From: UA16 sp905478895 | GTDB lineage: Bacteria; Bacteroidota; Bacteroidia; Flavobacteriales_D; Sanyastnellaceae | Direction of reading: 5' to 3' | NCBI GenBank assembly: GCA_943788495.1 | Contig: CALSQO010000001.1 | Location: 310,001 to 374,000, forward strand | Length of the DNA stretch: 64,000 nucleotides | Part shown: positions 16,997 through 26,240 of the stretch, in pieces | Layout: each line of letters opens with the position of its first letter | Numbering within the stretch: the stretch's first letter is position 1 | The notes under the pieces: generated by a model | Seen by the model: only the letters and a program-made list of their open reading frames with translations | Told to the model about the DNA's origin: nothing | Database searches by the model: none | Made by a program: the position numbers and the translations under genes

Positions 16997-18262
16997 TTAA
17001 TCAGGCTGAACCCGTCCGTTTCGCCAATTGGTCACCATTCGGTCCCAACCAACGCGGTACTGGATACTTCTTCCAAGAACGAAAAATGAGGGGTCCCAGG
17101 GATGGTCTTTGCGCACGAACCGCATGTTAAGAGCATTGGCCGTGCCTTCCTCTCCATAGAGCCACCATTCGCTTTCGCGTGTGCGGCGGATTTTATCAGG
17201 GACGCCGAAAACAATATGTACCATGCCACGGTCGGTCTTCCAGCCGGGGACCACACCGGAAAAATAACGGTTCGCCTCTTCCACCCGGCTGTAATAGGTT
17301 TTGATCAATTCTGCTGCTGATGCCTTATCGTTGCCACAGCTCAACCAGAATGCATCCAAAGCCGCTTTCGGATCGGACGATGCTTGCATTCTTTGAAATT
17401 CGCTGCGCGAAGTAATGTATCGGCTGGAGGCAATCATCAGCCGCACATCTCGGACGTATGGGAATTCAAAATCAACCCCATACAAGACGTGCGCAATGTC
17501 CAGCTTTTCAGAACCATTGGGTGAGCCAAGGACATTGATACCGGGCTGCACGACGTATCCGCTCCAGCCCGATGGGTCCATTTCCCAATCGGAGCGAATC
17601 AGGGGTTGCAACGTGTCTGTTTTGTCCTTGCTGCTGGTGAAAGGAGGCGATGGCAGGCGATGGGGGACATCAACACTGGCATGCTGCCAGCGGGATCCGG
17701 TTGGCGCCGAAAAATAAATGGTATCCCCGGTTTTTGCGTGGCGTCCAAAAAGGGGCCAACCATCCGGCGCATAAGGATGAGCAACAGTCTCCCAATCCGG
17801 AACGAGTGACTGCCACCGAAAACTGTTGTTGCGGTGCTCATCGTGGAATTCTCCGGGCACAGTTGTGGCTCCTTCACTCCAAGGCGCCGCCAGGGCCATG
17901 CGATGAACCCGCCATTGTCTTCTTGCTTTTTCCGGAGTGCCGGACTCCAACGTGTCCAGCCAAGACTCTTTGCTTTCGCCCAAGTGAACGGACATACGAG
18001 CGAAAAAAGGCGATGCCGGATCCTCCCTCAAATACAGGCATTCTTCGCGGCTCCATTCCAAGTACACATCAAGTGAATCGCGGCCCGCCGGCAGCACAGA
18101 ACACTCGGCATGCAGGAGGTTGGCTTCAAAGTCATAAGGCCTTTGCGTTGAGGGAGTCCTGGATGCATTGAATGCTGATTGGCAGCCCAAGAGGCAGACG
18201 GCCATCGCTATTAAGATTGAAATGGTGATAAATGCTAATCTCGGCATGCGGGAAAGATACAT
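16997..18262 (-). CDS. GWxTD domain lipoprotein
   Basis: A 421-residue predicted lipoprotein; the signal peptide ends at Cys27 (CLLGC). The C-terminal region has GWKTDRGMVHIVFGVPDKI at about residues 340-358, the motif that names the GWxTD domain. It is followed by SEWWLYGEEG and a Trp-rich end. The domain is common in Bacteroidota and its function is unknown. ATG six codons downstream (MPRLAF) is an alternative start. It heads a minus-strand operon with rlmB and the PorE-like gene. Confidence 0.85.
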   Translation of the reverse strand: MYLSRMPRLAFITISILIAMAVCLLGCQSAFNASRTPSTQRPYDFEANLLHAECSVLPAGRDSLDVYLEWSREECLYLREDPASPFFARMSVHLGESKESWLDTLESGTPEKARRQWRVHRMALAAPWSEGATTVPGEFHDEHRNNSFRWQSLVPDWETVAHPYAPDGWPLFGRHAKTGDTIYFSAPTGSRWQHASVDVPHRLPSPPFTSSKDKTDTLQPLIRSDWEMDPSGWSGYVVQPGINVLGSPNGSEKLDIAHVLYGVDFEFPYVRDVRLMIASSRYITSRSEFQRMQASSDPKAALDAFWLSCGNDKASAAELIKTYYSRVEEANRYFSGVVPGWKTDRGMVHIVFGVPDKIRRTRESEWWLYGEEGTANALNMRFVRKDHPWDPSFFVLGRSIQYRVGWDRMVTNWRNGRVQPD

Positions 18263-18293
18263 GGAAACGTAACCTTACAATCTGAACTTACGT

Positions 18294-18437
18294 ATGCGAA
18301 TCGATAAAACATTTACTCCCATGACACGTATCTTTCAATGGACTTTGGGTTTGTTGCTTGCAACGACGGTGTTGGCTTCATGTGCTACAAGTTATTCGGC
18401 CTGTGCAGCTTACGCCGAGGTTGAGGCTTGCGAGTGA
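18294..18437 (+). CDS. Small predicted lipoprotein
   Basis: A 47-residue frame read from the sequence. An ATG at 18321 (MTRIFQWTLGLLLATTVLAS) would give a compact lipoprotein signal peptide ending in LASC. After processing only about 17 residues remain (CATSYSACAAYAEVEACE), so the mature product would be a tiny Ala/Cys-rich lipopeptide. The stop is directly adjacent to the stop of the convergent OsmC gene. Small lipoproteins of this design are frequent in Flavobacteria; no function is known. Confidence 0.55.
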   Translation: MRIDKTFTPMTRIFQWTLGLLLATTVLASCATSYSACAAYAEVEACE

Positions 18438-18854
18438 TCAAGCCCACAAAAATGTCACCTCTTTTTCGGTGCCTGAACTAAGGGACCGAGCAACGGGACA
18501 TGCGCGCGTCGTTCGCTCCAAAATGACTTTTTGCTGGTCGGTTGCACCTTCAATCTGAACGCGCAAGGCCACTGTGATTTTTCCAATCCTTCGTGGGTTC
18601 GAAGCCATGGATTTCCAAACTTGGGCTTCCATTTCAACCTTTTCATAGCCCATGTCGCGGGCCTTGATGCCCAAGATGGTCATCACACAACTCGCCAATG
18701 CTGCACTGACAAGATCCGTGGGAGAAAACGACTCCCCTTTGCCGTTGTTGTCCAGCGGTGCATCAGTGATTACGGTTTGTCCAGAGCGATTGTGCGTCAT
18801 TGACGTGCGCAAATCGCCCTCGTACTTGAGGCTGTATTGAGCAGGAGCTTCCAT
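18438..18854 (-). CDS. OsmC family peroxiredoxin-like protein
   Basis: A 138-residue protein of the OsmC/Ohr fold, which reduces organic hydroperoxides or handles reactive sulfur. The two family cysteines are in AALASCVMTILGIKA and TRACPVARSLS. The Arg-bearing N-terminal strand and GESFSPTDLVSAALASC context are typical of OsmC rather than Ohr. It is a single gene, convergent with the small lipoprotein frame. Confidence 0.9.
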   Translation of the reverse strand: MEAPAQYSLKYEGDLRTSMTHNRSGQTVITDAPLDNNGKGESFSPTDLVSAALASCVMTILGIKARDMGYEKVEMEAQVWKSMASNPRRIGKITVALRVQIEGATDQQKVILERTTRACPVARSLSSGTEKEVTFLWA

Positions 18855-18926
18855 GGGGTATCGGGTGTTTGATTGGCGAAATTACCAACAGTTGCAAAGG
18901 TGCGAAGGACCTGACAAGTTACGTGT

Positions 18927-18934
18927 TAAATTTG
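18927..18934 (+). promoter_or_regulatory. Bacteroidota -7 box upstream of the 18940 gene
   Basis: TAAATTTG is an exact TAnnTTTG match. It ends five bases before the ATG, again implying a leaderless or very short-leader transcript. A clear -33 element was not identified. Confidence 0.45.
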
Positions 18935-18939
18935 CCTAG

Positions 18940-19752
18940 ATGTTCAACCGCTCAATTCCAACTTACTTGCGTTCAGTACTTCCGGGGGTATTGCTGGGAG
19001 GGATGTTGATCGGCTTCGGTTCGTCCGACGAGCTGCGCGCGCAGGTGTTATCTGGAGATCAGGCCGTTTATGCGGATGGCGCAGCCAAGATTCCCTTGAC
19101 CGATGAATTTCAATTTGGGTTGCACATGCACACCCAGGGAGGTGGCGTAACGCTGCGCAAAGGAAATTACAAGGGAGCTTTTCGAATTGCATGGTTGGGC
19201 GCAGACTTGGTGATCTTGAAACATCCGAAAGAAATCAAGATTTCCAATCCGATTTATGAAAACGGCCGGCCATACGTCTACGGGAAGCAGAACGCATTCC
19301 AAATGTTGCGTCTTTGGAGAGGGCATCAACGGCTCCGATCCGAAAAGTTGCGAAAAGATGCGGTGCGATTGAGCACCCATTGGCGTTATGGATTCACCCT
19401 CGGAATCCTCAAGCCGGTGTACCTGGAAATTGGCTATCCGGACATTCCCTTCGATTACATCGCGACAGAAGTGTACGATGCGAATGCTCATTTTTCGGAT
19501 AATATTTATGGACAAGCAAGCTGGAGCAATGGCCTGGATCAACTGGGGATAGTGCCCGGATTGCACATGAGTTACGCCTTCGATTTTGAATATGGGAACG
19601 AGCGCTTCCAGCAGCGAACCCTCGGGGCTGGAATCGCCTGCGATGCCTTTTTGACCCCACCGGAAATTTTCGCGGCAGGATTTGAACAGAATCAACGGCT
19701 TTTTGTCACATTGTTTGCGACCTTTGAACTCGGAAGAAACTGGACGCGCTAA
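18940..19752 (+). CDS. Predicted secreted or outer membrane protein, unknown function
   Basis: 270 residues with an N-terminal signal peptide (about residues 1-34, ending near LRAQ). The mature part has many alternating aromatic/polar stretches such as FGLHMHTQGGGVTLRK, WRYGFTLGILKPVYLEIGY and RLFVTLFATFELGRNW, with an aromatic-containing C-terminal strand. This suggests an outer membrane beta-barrel. I do not recognise a named family. It precedes lipA by 12 bases and is probably co-transcribed, which may reflect convenience rather than shared function. Confidence 0.65.
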   Translation: MFNRSIPTYLRSVLPGVLLGGMLIGFGSSDELRAQVLSGDQAVYADGAAKIPLTDEFQFGLHMHTQGGGVTLRKGNYKGAFRIAWLGADLVILKHPKEIKISNPIYENGRPYVYGKQNAFQMLRLWRGHQRLRSEKLRKDAVRLSTHWRYGFTLGILKPVYLEIGYPDIPFDYIATEVYDANAHFSDNIYGQASWSNGLDQLGIVPGLHMSYAFDFEYGNERFQQRTLGAGIACDAFLTPPEIFAAGFEQNQRLFVTLFATFELGRNWTR

Positions 19753-19764
19753 GCTGAAGACGAA

Positions 19765-20652
19765 ATGACCACGCCGACGACCCCATCGAACGATTCCAAA
19801 TCATCGGGAATGCGCACACCCAAGCCCAAGTGGTTGCGTGTGAAATTGCCAACAGGCAAAGAATACAAGGAAGTCCGAGAAATCGTTTCAGAACACAAGC
19901 TGCACACCATCTGCGAAAGCGGACACTGCCCAAACATGGGGGAGTGCTGGGGGGCAGGCACAGCGACGTTTATGATTCTCGGCAATATCTGCACGCGCAG
20001 CTGTGGATTTTGCAATGTCGCGACCGGGAAACCCCTGGAGGTGGATGTTTTTGAGCCGGGTCGCGTAGCCAAATCGGTAAAATTGATGGGGATCAAGCAT
20101 GCCGTGATAACGTCAGTTGACCGGGATGACTTGGCCGATGGCGGTAGTGAAATCTGGGCGCAGACGGTTCGCGCGATCCGACAACAAAGCCCGGGAACAA
20201 CGCTGGAAACCTTGATTCCGGATTTTGCGGGTAAATGGGAAAACTTGATGCCAATCATTCAAGTTGCGCCCGAAATTGTCTCGCACAATTTGGAGACGGT
20301 TCGGCGCATGACGAAAGCGGTGCGCATTCAGGCCAAATACGACCGAAGTCTTGAAGTCTTGCGCAGGCTCCGGAAAGCGGGGATCAAGACGAAATCAGGG
20401 ATCATGATGGGGCTGGGCGAAACGGTGGAGGAAGTAATCGAGGCCATGGATGACTTGCGGAGTGTGGATTGTCAGGTTTTGACATTGGGTCAATATTTGC
20501 AGCCTTCCCCGAAGCACCTGCCCGTGGCCGAATTCATCCACCCCGATGTGTTTACCGAACTCAAGGCTATTGGGCTTGAAAAAGGCTTTCGATTCGTCGA
20601 GAGTGGGCCGCTGGTACGCTCCAGTTATCACGCGGAAAAACATCTTTTCTGA
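19765..20652 (+). CDS. lipA: Lipoyl synthase
   Basis: Radical SAM enzyme that inserts two sulfurs into octanoyl groups on E2 and H proteins. The 295-residue protein shows both [4Fe-4S] clusters: the auxiliary cluster at Cys50, Cys55 and Cys61 (CESGHCPNMGEC), and the radical SAM CxxxCxxC at Cys76, Cys80 and Cys83 (CTRSCGFC). It also has VITSVDRDDLADGGS and KSGIMMGLGETVEEV. The conserved C-terminal RSSYHAE serine sits near the end and ligates the auxiliary cluster in the family. Confidence 0.97.
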   Translation: MTTPTTPSNDSKSSGMRTPKPKWLRVKLPTGKEYKEVREIVSEHKLHTICESGHCPNMGECWGAGTATFMILGNICTRSCGFCNVATGKPLEVDVFEPGRVAKSVKLMGIKHAVITSVDRDDLADGGSEIWAQTVRAIRQQSPGTTLETLIPDFAGKWENLMPIIQVAPEIVSHNLETVRRMTKAVRIQAKYDRSLEVLRRLRKAGIKTKSGIMMGLGETVEEVIEAMDDLRSVDCQVLTLGQYLQPSPKHLPVAEFIHPDVFTELKAIGLEKGFRFVESGPLVRSSYHAEKHLF

Positions 20653-20838
20653 GTGAGGCGCACGCCAGAAAGCCGACTTTTTTTCATTTTTAAACGGATG
20701 TATGCCGCCTGTAATGGCGCGATTTAAGCGGTTCATTCCCTTGGCATTGGTTTTGGTGCGGAAGTCGTGAACACAAATGCTTGACACGCACTTGGTTTGT
20801 TGTAACTTTCGAATTCCTGATTGGATAAAACTGTAACC

Positions 20839-23800
20839 ATGCAATTGAAGACGATTTTCACAGCCTCCGTGGCTGTAGCGCTTGCCCTCACAGGTTGGCA
20901 GATCAACAATACTCAAAATTCAGATGAGGCCTTGGGCTATGCTCCTCGAGCCGCGTCTACTGAAGCGCAAGCGCCTGATGGTGCTTGGGAAATTCAGAAG
21001 AAACTTCTGGGTGATATTGAGACTGGCGAAATCAATGAAGAAGGCCTCCGCGAACTTCGCGGCGAGGTGGTCCGATACGCTGCCCAACAAAATTTGGATG
21101 GACGTGCAACGGATCATTATTGGAATGAAATGGGGCCGGATAACATCGGTGGCCGCACCCGGGCGATTGCTGCGGTGATTCCTGAAGACGGAAGCGAAGA
21201 AACTGTGCTCTATGCCGGAGCGATTTCGGGCGGTTTGTGGAAAAGCGACAACGGTGGTAACGATTGGAACCAAATCTTCGGTTTGGAGCAAATGGTCATC
21301 GGTTCGGTTGCTGTTCTTGGAAATGGCGCTGTCTATGTAGGCTCAGGTTCTATTTACGATGGTGGCAGCGGCAATGGTGGCAGCGGATTTCGAGGACGCG
21401 GAATCTGGTGGTCTGCAGATGGTGAGAACTTTGAAATGGTAGAAGGCACCGATCCAGGTGAATTCAACTCCGGAAATTTTTCAGCGGTGGATGCCATGGT
21501 CGCTGATCCATTGGACGATAACCGAGTCTGGTTTGGAAGCAACGCAGGATATGGCTTTATCGAAGATGGCGTGATGACCATGAGTCCGAGCAATGATATC
21601 AGCGGAGCGGTTGGCGACATTTCGATCGCTGCTGACGGATCGTACATGCTGATCGGCATGAACAACTGCCGAGTCTTCCGCTCCAACGGTACAGACTTCA
21701 CCTCGTTCGAAAGCATGTCAGGCTCAAACAACGACGAAACGGTCCTTCCTCAAAGTGGAAATGGCCGAGTCCGCGTGGCCATCTCCATGGATGACGCGAA
21801 CCATGCCTTTGCGGTTTTCGCAACCAGCGGCGGTTTGTTTGGCGGACTCTACCACACAGGCAATGGAGGCGAGAGCTGGAGCAATGTCTGGCCCAATGAG
21901 ATTGACGAAGCGACTCCGCTCCCTCGTCCCCAAGGTATTTATGACCTGGCTCTGGGCATCAAGCAAGGCCAGCCGGATTTGGCATACGTAGGTGGCATTG
22001 AGCTATGGAGATCAGGACCGAGCCAGCAAGCGGAATTGGCAGCATATGCCTTCGATTTTGCCGGAACCGATATCGACGTGCATGCCGATGTGCATGAAGT
22101 GATGTTCACGCCTTCTGGTAACATGTACGTTGCGACGGACGGCGGCATCTACAAAAGCACGGATGGTGGCGAATCATACAATGACATCAACCGTGACTTC
22201 TCGGTCACGCAATTTTATGGAATGGACCACAGTGCTCAAAGCGCGGTAATGGGTGGAACGCAGGACAATGGTTCCCTCTTCATTCCTTCCAGCGGCTACT
22301 TTTTGAGCGATCAAGAAGCGGTGGAAGTGCAAGGAGGCGACGGTTTTGATTGCTCGATCTCCCAAGTGACAGAAGCTGATGGTTACGAGTATGCTTTCTA
22401 TGCTACGTCGCAGAACGGTGGATTGTCCCGAGGAACGGTAGGACCTGGAGACATCGCGAATTATGGGAGCTTCTTCGATGCGAACATTGCGGAGCTTGCC
22501 AATGATGAAGGAGAAATTGGACAGTTTTATTCAGTGGTTCGCTTGTATGAGAATACCGAAGACCAAGACTCACAGCGCTCGGTGATATTGGTCAATCCAT
22601 ATGGCGAACCAGTCACGGACAGCACATTCACCTTGTCCACTTCCAATCAGAACTTGGACTTTGAATACACCTTGCCGGAAGGAGTAGAGCTCGCATATTA
22701 TGATGAGCTTGTGCGCCCGGAGCGGTTGTTGAGCGAGCCATTAACGGAAGATCCAGACTACTTCTGGATGGATCCGCAAGAAGCAATCGAGCAGCTTGAC
22801 TGCTACGACGACAGCGTTTTGGTGGGACAGGAAATGGTCATCACTGACATCACGCCAGTGGTGGATTCGATTTACATCGCTGAATGGGATGAGTGGGTGT
22901 ACAATACAGTAGGATTCGATACAACGTTTGCAGAGGTGGATGTCTATGACGTAAATGCTGTTTGTGATACGATGTATTTCCACGCATCGGATACCATGTA
23001 TGATGTTCCTGGCCGATTGCTCGTTAATGATCCGTACACGACGATGACCATTGCGGGATTCAACGGAGGGAATGGCATCTGGATGACGCGCGATGGTTTG
23101 AATTTCAATACCACACCAGAATGGGTGCGTTTGGACAATGCTCCAGCGGGCACGGGAACCAAAGCGGTGGAATTTACGGTCAACGTTGAGCCTGAAGCAG
23201 GCAACCACATGTTTGTCAGTGGATGGGATGGAAAGCTTTACCGCTTTGACGGCATGGAGGACATTCACACACAGGACGATGTTCCTGCGAACATGGGCAA
23301 GCAAATCCGTTCATTGGGTGCGACCATCACGGGCGTCTCCGTGGATCCGAACGATCCCAATCACGTCGTTATCTCCGTGGGTGGCTACGGTGCCCTTGCC
23401 ACAGGCAAGGTGCAAGAAACGTTCAATGCTTTGGACGAGCAACCTGCATGGTCCAGCATCTGGAATGTGAGTGGATTGAGCAAAATGCCCTGTTATGATG
23501 TCGTTATCGATGCGATGGACCCCACGGGACAAAGCATCGTGGTCGGAACGGAATATGGCATCTTCGCTACTGAAAACGGTGGCGATGACTGGGTCATGGC
23601 GAACCAAAACATGGCGTCGACTTCAGACCAAATCACCGCGCCTGTCTTTGATGTGAAGCAACAATGGCGTGGCGCATCCGCATGGATCAACCCGTCCAAC
23701 CAAGGCGCCATTTATGCAGCGACGCATGGCCGAGGAATTTTCCGCTCGGATCTGTTCTTGGGTGTTGATGAGCCATCTGAATTGACCGTTGAAGCAGTGG

Positions 23801-24045
23801 AAAGCCTCTTGGTTTATCCAAACCCCGTCTCTCAAGGCACATTCTCCGTGCAGTCTGAAACATTCCGAGGTGACTTCCAATTGCAGGTTTTCGATATTAC
23901 GGGACGCTTGAATGTTGACCGTGCGATTCGCGGATACGCAGGTGGGCCCATTGTCGTTGAGGCAAGTGGATTGGAGACTGGCCAATACATCGTTCGCTTG
24001 ACCAACGGAACATTCCAAAAGACGGCGAAGTTGTTGGTGCGATAA
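20839..24045 (+). CDS. Secreted VPS10/sortilin-like beta-propeller protein with T9SS type A sorting domain
   Basis: 1068 residues from ATG 20839 (MQLKTIFTASVAVALALTGW). A TTG six codons upstream is less likely. After the signal peptide come propeller blades of the BNR/VPS10 type (ISGGLWKSDNGGNDWNQIFG; GGIYKSTDGGESYNDINRDF; YGIFATENGGDDWVMANQNM) covering most of the protein. An Asp-rich linker with repeated DTMY-type segments lies near residues 640-740. The last ~75 residues are a type A sorting domain: LLVYPNPVSQGTFSVQSE, FQLQVFDITGRL and a basic end. It is exported by Sec, then T9SS. The substrate is unknown. Confidence 0.9.
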   Translation: MQLKTIFTASVAVALALTGWQINNTQNSDEALGYAPRAASTEAQAPDGAWEIQKKLLGDIETGEINEEGLRELRGEVVRYAAQQNLDGRATDHYWNEMGPDNIGGRTRAIAAVIPEDGSEETVLYAGAISGGLWKSDNGGNDWNQIFGLEQMVIGSVAVLGNGAVYVGSGSIYDGGSGNGGSGFRGRGIWWSADGENFEMVEGTDPGEFNSGNFSAVDAMVADPLDDNRVWFGSNAGYGFIEDGVMTMSPSNDISGAVGDISIAADGSYMLIGMNNCRVFRSNGTDFTSFESMSGSNNDETVLPQSGNGRVRVAISMDDANHAFAVFATSGGLFGGLYHTGNGGESWSNVWPNEIDEATPLPRPQGIYDLALGIKQGQPDLAYVGGIELWRSGPSQQAELAAYAFDFAGTDIDVHADVHEVMFTPSGNMYVATDGGIYKSTDGGESYNDINRDFSVTQFYGMDHSAQSAVMGGTQDNGSLFIPSSGYFLSDQEAVEVQGGDGFDCSISQVTEADGYEYAFYATSQNGGLSRGTVGPGDIANYGSFFDANIAELANDEGEIGQFYSVVRLYENTEDQDSQRSVILVNPYGEPVTDSTFTLSTSNQNLDFEYTLPEGVELAYYDELVRPERLLSEPLTEDPDYFWMDPQEAIEQLDCYDDSVLVGQEMVITDITPVVDSIYIAEWDEWVYNTVGFDTTFAEVDVYDVNAVCDTMYFHASDTMYDVPGRLLVNDPYTTMTIAGFNGGNGIWMTRDGLNFNTTPEWVRLDNAPAGTGTKAVEFTVNVEPEAGNHMFVSGWDGKLYRFDGMEDIHTQDDVPANMGKQIRSLGATITGVSVDPNDPNHVVISVGGYGALATGKVQETFNALDEQPAWSSIWNVSGLSKMPCYDVVIDAMDPTGQSIVVGTEYGIFATENGGDDWVMANQNMASTSDQITAPVFDVKQQWRGASAWINPSNQGAIYAATHGRGIFRSDLFLGVDEPSELTVEAVESLLVYPNPVSQGTFSVQSETFRGDFQLQVFDITGRLNVDRAIRGYAGGPIVVEASGLETGQYIVRLTNGTFQKTAKLLVR

Positions 24046-24067
24046 GCCCAAACGCATCGTAGATGAA

Positions 24068-24101
24068 AAAACCCCGGACCTTTATTGGTTCGGGGTTTTT
24101 T
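24068..24101 (+). terminator. Rho-independent terminator
   Basis: AACCCCGGACC pairs with GGTTCGGGGTT (one G-T pair) around a TTTATT-type loop, flanked by A-rich and T-rich tracts. It lies 22 bases after the propeller gene and could also act on the reverse strand. Confidence 0.88.
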
Positions 24102-24172
24102 GATGGCTGAAGTTGATTAGAGCGAAACGAAGAAGGAGCAATGAATGATCCTTGTGTGGCCTATGAATCGAC

Positions 24173-24949
24173 TCAAGGACGGTCCAAATGCACCACGCCA
24201 GATTCAATTCGGACCGAGGTAAAGTGCTGGATCCAATCACCGAGATTGATGTACCTCCCGGGTTTGGATCCCTCCGGGCCGGGGACTTCAAAGTCAAGGG
24301 GCAGGTGCCGGTGACCGAAGAGGAAACAATCGATGTGTTCCCGGGTCAGGTGTTCTCGACAAAATTGCCAAATCCACTCGTCCTCCCGATCGCCCGCGAG
24401 GCGATCCAAATGGCCCTTTCGGGCTCTGCTATTGCGGGAGAGGTATTCGGCCAATGCAATTCCAATGTCCGGGTGCACCCACCGGTAAGCCCATTGCAAA
24501 ATGGGATTGGTAAAAACGCCTTTTAGGCGCTTGTAGCCGGCGTCTCCGGGTCCGATGCCGTCTCCGTGTCCAATCATGCAGCGCACGCCGTCATATTCAC
24601 GGACAATCGGTTCGCGGTGCAATGTCACCCCCAGCTCTTCTTCGAAATAACCGAAGGTCCAGAGATCGTGGTTGCCCACATGGTAGTGGATGGGAATGCC
24701 GGAATCTGCAATGCGGGCGATGGCACCTAACAGTCGCACACCACCCTTGGGAACCGCGTGCTTGTATTCGAACCAAAAATCAAAGACATCGCCCACGAGG
24801 TGAATCTCGGTCGCAGGGCCGGCCTTGGCTCGTCCTTTTCCTTCTGCCGCATTCTCCAACCATTCAATGAAGCGCAATTCGCGCGTCCGGCTTTCGCTGG
24901 CATTGGGGGCACCAAGGTGCAAATCGGAGGCGAGGTGAACGCGATGCAA
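24173..24949 (-). CDS. lpxH: UDP-2,3-diacylglucosamine diphosphatase
   Basis: Cleaves UDP-2,3-diacylglucosamine to lipid X in lipid A synthesis at the inner membrane. The metallophosphoesterase motifs are in order: SDLHLG, GDVFDFWFE, GNHDLW, GHGDGIG and FGHRHLPL. The frame is open to an ATG at 25024, but that would overlap the end of the TlpA gene by 62 bases and add 25 unrelated residues. A TTG at 24949, just after the TlpA stop, gives LHRVHLASDLHLG and is the better start. Length from there is 258 residues, normal for LpxH. Confidence 0.92.
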   Translation of the reverse strand: MHRVHLASDLHLGAPNASESRTRELRFIEWLENAAEGKGRAKAGPATEIHLVGDVFDFWFEYKHAVPKGGVRLLGAIARIADSGIPIHYHVGNHDLWTFGYFEEELGVTLHREPIVREYDGVRCMIGHGDGIGPGDAGYKRLKGVFTNPILQWAYRWVHPDIGIALAEYLSRNSRARKGHLDRLAGDREDEWIWQFCREHLTREHIDCFLFGHRHLPLDFEVPGPEGSKPGRYINLGDWIQHFTSVRIESGVVHLDRP

Positions 24950-24962
24950 CTGCGGGATGCGG

Positions 24963-26202
24963 TTATTGAAGTAACTCGTTGAGTTTCTGCTGCAGCGCCC
25001 TTCCACGCAGGTGCGTGGCGGCAATCACCCCGTCTTGGTCGATGAGCACGGCGTGTGGAATGCTCGTTACTCCGTACGCCCGAGATGCCGCATTTTGCCA
25101 GCCGTTGAGGTCACTCACGTGATTGGGCCAGAGCAGTCCGTCTTGCTCAATGGCTTGCACCCAACGGTCGGTTTGTTTGTCTAAGGAAACCGAGAATACT
25201 TCGAAACCTTTGGACTGGTATTCATTGTACGCATTGACAACATTGGGGTTTTCCCGTCGGCATGGGCCGCACCAAGACGCCCAAAAGTCAAGCAACACTA
25301 CTTTGCCTTTCAAGTCGCTGAGCTTTCGTTCCACTCCTTCGGGATCGTTCATCGCAATTTCAGGGGCGACATCCCCAACGCTGTATCGGCTGTTTTTCTG
25401 GGCACGGGCGGTGTTGGCGCCATTGCCTTTCTTGACGACTCGCTGGTTTTGTTGTTGCGTGATTTGACCTGCGATGGCAGCGGTCAATGCTTGGTGAAAC
25501 GCACCGCTGGTCATGCGATCGGCAGTTGATTTGAGGACCTTTTGGAAGGTTGCCGTGTTCGTGCTGGGATCCAGGTGCTCCAATGGGCCCAGTTGGGCCA
25601 AGGAGCCGTCGTGGCTTTGCAGAAATTCGTTGGCCCATGCATTGATTTCCTGCTTCTTGTTCAGGGCGCGATCGGATAGTTTCTGGCGGCTTTCCGCATC
25701 TGGTGCTTGTTGCATCATTCCACTTACCATGCTCAAGGTGGTTTGGAGAGGCATCGCTTTGGCGTAATACTCATGCACTTCGGCGGTGGGAATAGAACCC
25801 TTGATTTCGGCATCCACCAAGTAACCCGCTTCCGGCACCGATGCGGTGATGTGCACGCCCATGGTACTGTCCATGATCACAACCATTGGAATGGTCCGTC
25901 CAATCATCAGTTGGTAAAAGTCCATGGGAAGTGATCGCGCGATGTCCATTTCGAACTTGCCGGTCATGTCAGAAGTGCACTCGGCGATGGCCGAAAACCT
26001 GCCCTGCTGGCCTTGACGCCCTGGCGTCCATTTCCGCAATTCAATCTCAACACCTTGCCCGTTGGCATTGGTGAATTGGCCTGTGATGCTATTCTTTTTT
26101 GCACTTCCACCCGCACAGCCCGGCGATGCCAACGATGAGCGCAGCAACAACAAGGCTGCTGACCCAACGCACAGGTGCCATGATTTTCTCCTGATCCTTC
26201 AT
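24963..26202 (-). CDS. TlpA-like thioredoxin lipoprotein with apparent frameshift in the signal peptide
   Basis: The thioredoxin-like domain near the C-terminus has the redox motif WCGPC in VVLLDFWASWCGPCRREN and the downstream cis-Pro segment TSIPHAVLID. An N-terminal domain of about 220 residues resembles the DUF4369-type region found before TlpA domains in Bacteroidota. The open frame only begins at 26153 (MLLLRSS), with no signal peptide. In another frame, ATG 26202 or 26181 (MAPVRWVSSLVVAALIVGIA) is a clear signal peptide. Removing one C from the CCC at 26119-26121 joins them into ...VGIAGCAGGSAKKNS, a perfect lipobox. So this is a recent mutation or a base-call error. Probable function: disulfide handling in the periplasm. 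Lies between lpxK and lpxH. Confidence 0.82.
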
Positions 26203-26240
26203 GATTCAAATATCTTGAATTTTAATGGCATTTCCTGCAG

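Noticed and set aside
20653..20838. Possible small gene between lipA and the propeller gene
   Set aside because: No frame with a credible start or composition; the stretch fits a promoter and 3' end region.
24950..25024. Upstream ATG start for lpxH
   Set aside because: It would overlap the TlpA gene by 62 bases and add 25 residues unlike LpxH; the TTG at 24949 fits better.
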